DNA from: an uncultured Myxococcales bacterium | GTDB taxonomy: Bacteria > Myxococcota_A > UBA9042 > DTJE01 | Direction of reading: 5' to 3' | Length of the DNA stretch: 64,000 nt | NCBI GenBank assembly: GCA_903847405.1 | Contig: CAINDP010000191.1 | Span: forward strand, 1 to 64,000 | Shown: piece by piece, positions 61,947 to 64,000 of the stretch | How the letters are laid out: each line of letters opens with the position of its first letter | Numbering within the stretch: position 1 is the first letter of the stretch | Position numbers and translations under genes: made by a program | The notes under the pieces: model-generated | The model's input: the letters and a program-made list of their open reading frames with translations, nothing else | The model's database searches: none | What the model was told of the DNA's origin: nothing

Positions 61947-64000
61947 TCAACCGTTCAGGCACAGGGTTTCGTAGTCGATCACGATCTCGTCGCCCGGCTG
62001 CGGCATGCAGGCGTTGGTCTCGTCGAACAGGACCGAGTTCGACACAGCGTCGTAGGTCCAGCCGGTCGCGCAGGCGGTCCCGCGGACCTTCACCGTGACG
62101 GTCGCCGGATCGGCCAGGCGGCTGAGGTAGAACTGGACCTTCAGGCCGAACGCCTGGGCGCCGATCTCGTTCATCACCGTCGCGAAGGTCGGGTCGCAGA
62201 TGGTGCCCTGCTTGCCGCCGGTCTGACCGGCGACCTCCAGATAGCGCGGCGACGCCTGCGCCACGGTGCCGTCCGACGCCGTGCAGATGCCCTGCCCGCT
62301 GCCGTCGTCGATGCCGACGATCGTGTTCACGTGCATCATGTTGACGTTGTAGTACCCCTTGATGTTCTTGAAGAAGTCAATGTAGAACGCCGGCGTCGAG
62401 GACGACTGGTCCTCCTCGTCCGACAGGATGATGATTTCCAACTGGGCGTCCTGGCGCATGAAGCCCTTGTTCCAGCCGCCGCACGTGCCTTCGATGCAGT
62501 AGTAGGGGCAGGTCTTCGGGTCGCTGCACAGGTTCTTGTCGTTCTTGCAGGCGTCGTCGCCGGTGCAGGAAACGCCCGTGTCGGTGGTCAGGGGGGCCGA
62601 CAGGGCCGCCTGGCCGGCCTGCAACGCAGCCTCCTGCTCGTCCGATCCGCCGTCGCAGCCCATGTTGACGAGGTTCTTCAACTGGGTCGCGGCCTGGGTC
62701 CCCGGCACGACGTACCGCGGAGTCACGTTCTTGTTGCCTCGGTTCAGCTTGCCCGCGACGGCGTCGATCACGACGTTCAGGCTCATCACGCCGATGTGGA
62801 AGTTGTTGTTCCAGATCGTGGACAACCCGATGAACGACGCGAAGTTGTCCGTCAGGCGCTGCTGCTTGTCGCACATGGAACCGGAGTCGTCGATGACGAA
62901 CAGCACATCGACGTCCTGGCCCGACACCTGCTTGAACGTGTCGGTCTGGTGCGTGTCGTAGGTGCCCTCGCCGATCAGCGCGACCGACAGCGCCGTCACC
63001 GTCGTGTCGTCACTGGAAACCTGCATCGTGCACTCGTCGGGCCCCTCGTCCTGGGGCGCGTACGCCACCTCGAAGCAGAACGGGACCGCCGGGGACACCG
63101 CCTTGGGCAGCGCGGGGACGTTCTTCTTCTTGAACTCGGGCGTGCAGCCGGTCAGCGTGATGTCCGTGACGTTCAGGGCCACGCTGCCCGTGTTGTAGAT
63201 GCAGATCTTCTGGGGACGGGACCAGCAGCCGATCGTGACCTTGCCGAAGTCCACCTTGTCCGGCAGGACCGACACCTTCGCGATGCCGCCCGTGCCCTTG
63301 AGGTTGGGCGAGTAGGTCCCGCCCAGCCCGCCGCCAGGCGCCGGCAGCGCGATGTCCAGCTTGTTCGCCGCATCGTAGATCTTCACGGACAGCAGGGCGT
63401 TGAACTCCGTCAACTGGCCGAACGCCGACGCGACGTTCTTCGGCGTGAAGCGGATCCGCAGCGGGACCGCGGCGCCGGGGGCGATCCCGTTCATGATCAT
63501 CGGCGGCATGGGGGGCATGAACTGGAAGGTCGAGGACGTCGTCTGCGAACCCGGGGCCACGCAGGTGACCCCCATCCCGGCAAAGCCGATGCAATCCTCG
63601 ATGCGCGCGCCGCGGAAGGAACAGAACCCCGAACCCGTGTTCATCAGGTTGATCGACAGTTCCTTGTGGAAGCCCTCGGCCACCGTCCCGAAGTTCTGGG
63701 ACGTGGGAACCAGCGCGATCTTGCAGACCGGCGATCCCGAGCGCGACGCCGTCATCCCGACCGTGACCGTCCCGTTGCCCGGGCTGTTCGACGTGATCAC
63801 GACCTTGCCCGTCGCGTTGCCCGTGGCCGGCCCCTTGTTGGTGAAGGTCAGCGTGACCGGGATGGACTGGTTGCCCTCGACGACCCACTCGCCGGCGGGC
63901 CCGGTGGCGTACTTCGGATCGATGACGAACGCGAATTCCGTCCCGTACTGGGTCGTGCTGAGGTCCGTGAACGCCAGGGACGTGATCGTCAGCGGGCCGT
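61947..64000 (-). CDS. ASH/vWA secreted protein, 5' end outside window
   Basis: The gene runs in frame to the right edge of the window, so its N-terminus is missing; about 684 residues are present. Two or three ASH-type domains (SLAFTDLSTTQYGTEFAFVI, NFGTVAEGFHKELSINLMNTG, VDFGKVTIGCWSRPQKICIYN) precede a vWA domain with metal site FVIDDSGSMCD and a later IIILSDEEDQSSS. A cysteine-rich segment inside the vWA (CTGDDACKNDKNLC, CPYYC) resembles that of the next gene. The C-terminus ends in a short beta domain. GTG at about 63800 is an internal codon, not the start. Probably surface-exposed. Confidence 0.82.
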   Translation of the reverse strand, partial: GPLTITSLAFTDLSTTQYGTEFAFVIDPKYATGPAGEWVVEGNQSIPVTLTFTNKGPATGNATGKVVITSNSPGNGTVTVGMTASRSGSPVCKIALVPTSQNFGTVAEGFHKELSINLMNTGSGFCSFRGARIEDCIGFAGMGVTCVAPGSQTTSSTFQFMPPMPPMIMNGIAPGAAVPLRIRFTPKNVASAFGQLTEFNALLSVKIYDAANKLDIALPAPGGGLGGTYSPNLKGTGGIAKVSVLPDKVDFGKVTIGCWSRPQKICIYNTGSVALNVTDITLTGCTPEFKKKNVPALPKAVSPAVPFCFEVAYAPQDEGPDECTMQVSSDDTTVTALSVALIGEGTYDTHQTDTFKQVSGQDVDVLFVIDDSGSMCDKQQRLTDNFASFIGLSTIWNNNFHIGVMSLNVVIDAVAGKLNRGNKNVTPRYVVPGTQAATQLKNLVNMGCDGGSDEQEAALQAGQAALSAPLTTDTGVSCTGDDACKNDKNLCSDPKTCPYYCIEGTCGGWNKGFMRQDAQLEIIILSDEEDQSSSTPAFYIDFFKNIKGYYNVNMMHVNTIVGIDDGSGQGICTASDGTVAQASPRYLEVAGQTGGKQGTICDPTFATVMNEIGAQAFGLKVQFYLSRLADPATVTVKVRGTACATGWTYDAVSNSVLFDETNACMPQPGDEIVIDYETLCLNG

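Overview
This is high-GC bacterial chromosomal DNA, most consistent with a Myxococcota-like (former Deltaproteobacteria) lineage. The lineage call is inference. It rests on a cluster of TPR proteins plus an outer-membrane barrel resembling the Myxococcus xanthus Glt (adventurous gliding) envelope complex, a 3,582-residue TPR protein of the AgmK/GltI size class, a sensor-like protein that resembles MXAN_5187, and many cysteine-rich lipoproteins with von Willebrand A (vWA) or ASH-type domains. Coding density is high. Many genes are joined by 4-base ATGA or GTGA stop/start overlaps.

Layout. 1-5.8 kb: a hairpin repeat, a KOW-domain protein, a ChaN-like protein, a flavin reductase, a sirtuin and histidine ammonia-lyase. 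5.9-6.5 kb: an Nfu-type Fe-S protein, then tRNA-Val and tRNA-Asp with a clear promoter and terminator. 6.5-9.6 kb: a HAD hydrolase, diverging from an unknown protein coupled to a NamZ-type exo-muramidase. 9.6-12.3 kb: a two-gene island (AAA ATPase of the DUF4143 type plus a Schlafen/AlbA_2-type protein) behind a near-consensus promoter, with codon use unlike its neighbours. 12.3-14.3 kb: two cysteine-rich lipoproteins. 14.4-16.4 kb: nadD, a DUF2520 protein and a single-pass membrane protein. 16.4-25.2 kb: the Glt-like cluster (lipoprotein, small exported protein, GltE-, GltD- and GltC-like TPR proteins, outer-membrane barrel). 25.3-30.9 kb: three large lipoproteins, one with a vWA domain. 30.9-36.7 kb: glyQ-glyS-ppdK. 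36.8-39.8 kb: a TPR-like lipoprotein, a GlcD-type FAD oxidase and xseB, with dispersed repeats between them. 39.9-46.6 kb: a five-gene operon described below. 46.9-48.6 kb: the sensor-like membrane protein. 48.8-59.6 kb: the giant TPR gene. 59.7-64 kb: two ASH/vWA secreted proteins, the second cut by the window edge.

The most interesting locus is the operon at 46642 to 39856 on the minus strand. It holds an AmmeMemoRadiSam radical SAM enzyme, a 65-residue Tat-like/membrane peptide, a MEMO-AMMECR1 fusion with a lipoprotein-type signal, a 1,201-residue polytopic protein, and a 70-residue membrane peptide. The polytopic protein joins a spermidine-synthase-like module, an NosR/RnfG-type FMN-binding domain and NapH/NosR-type 4Fe-4S sites. 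I infer a membrane redox system that delivers electrons to the exported MEMO-AMMECR1 protein. No such function is established.

Three families of short palindromic or dispersed repeats occur. One has a copy inside the coding sequence of the MEMO-AMMECR1 gene. No transposase, integrase, rRNA or CRISPR array was seen.
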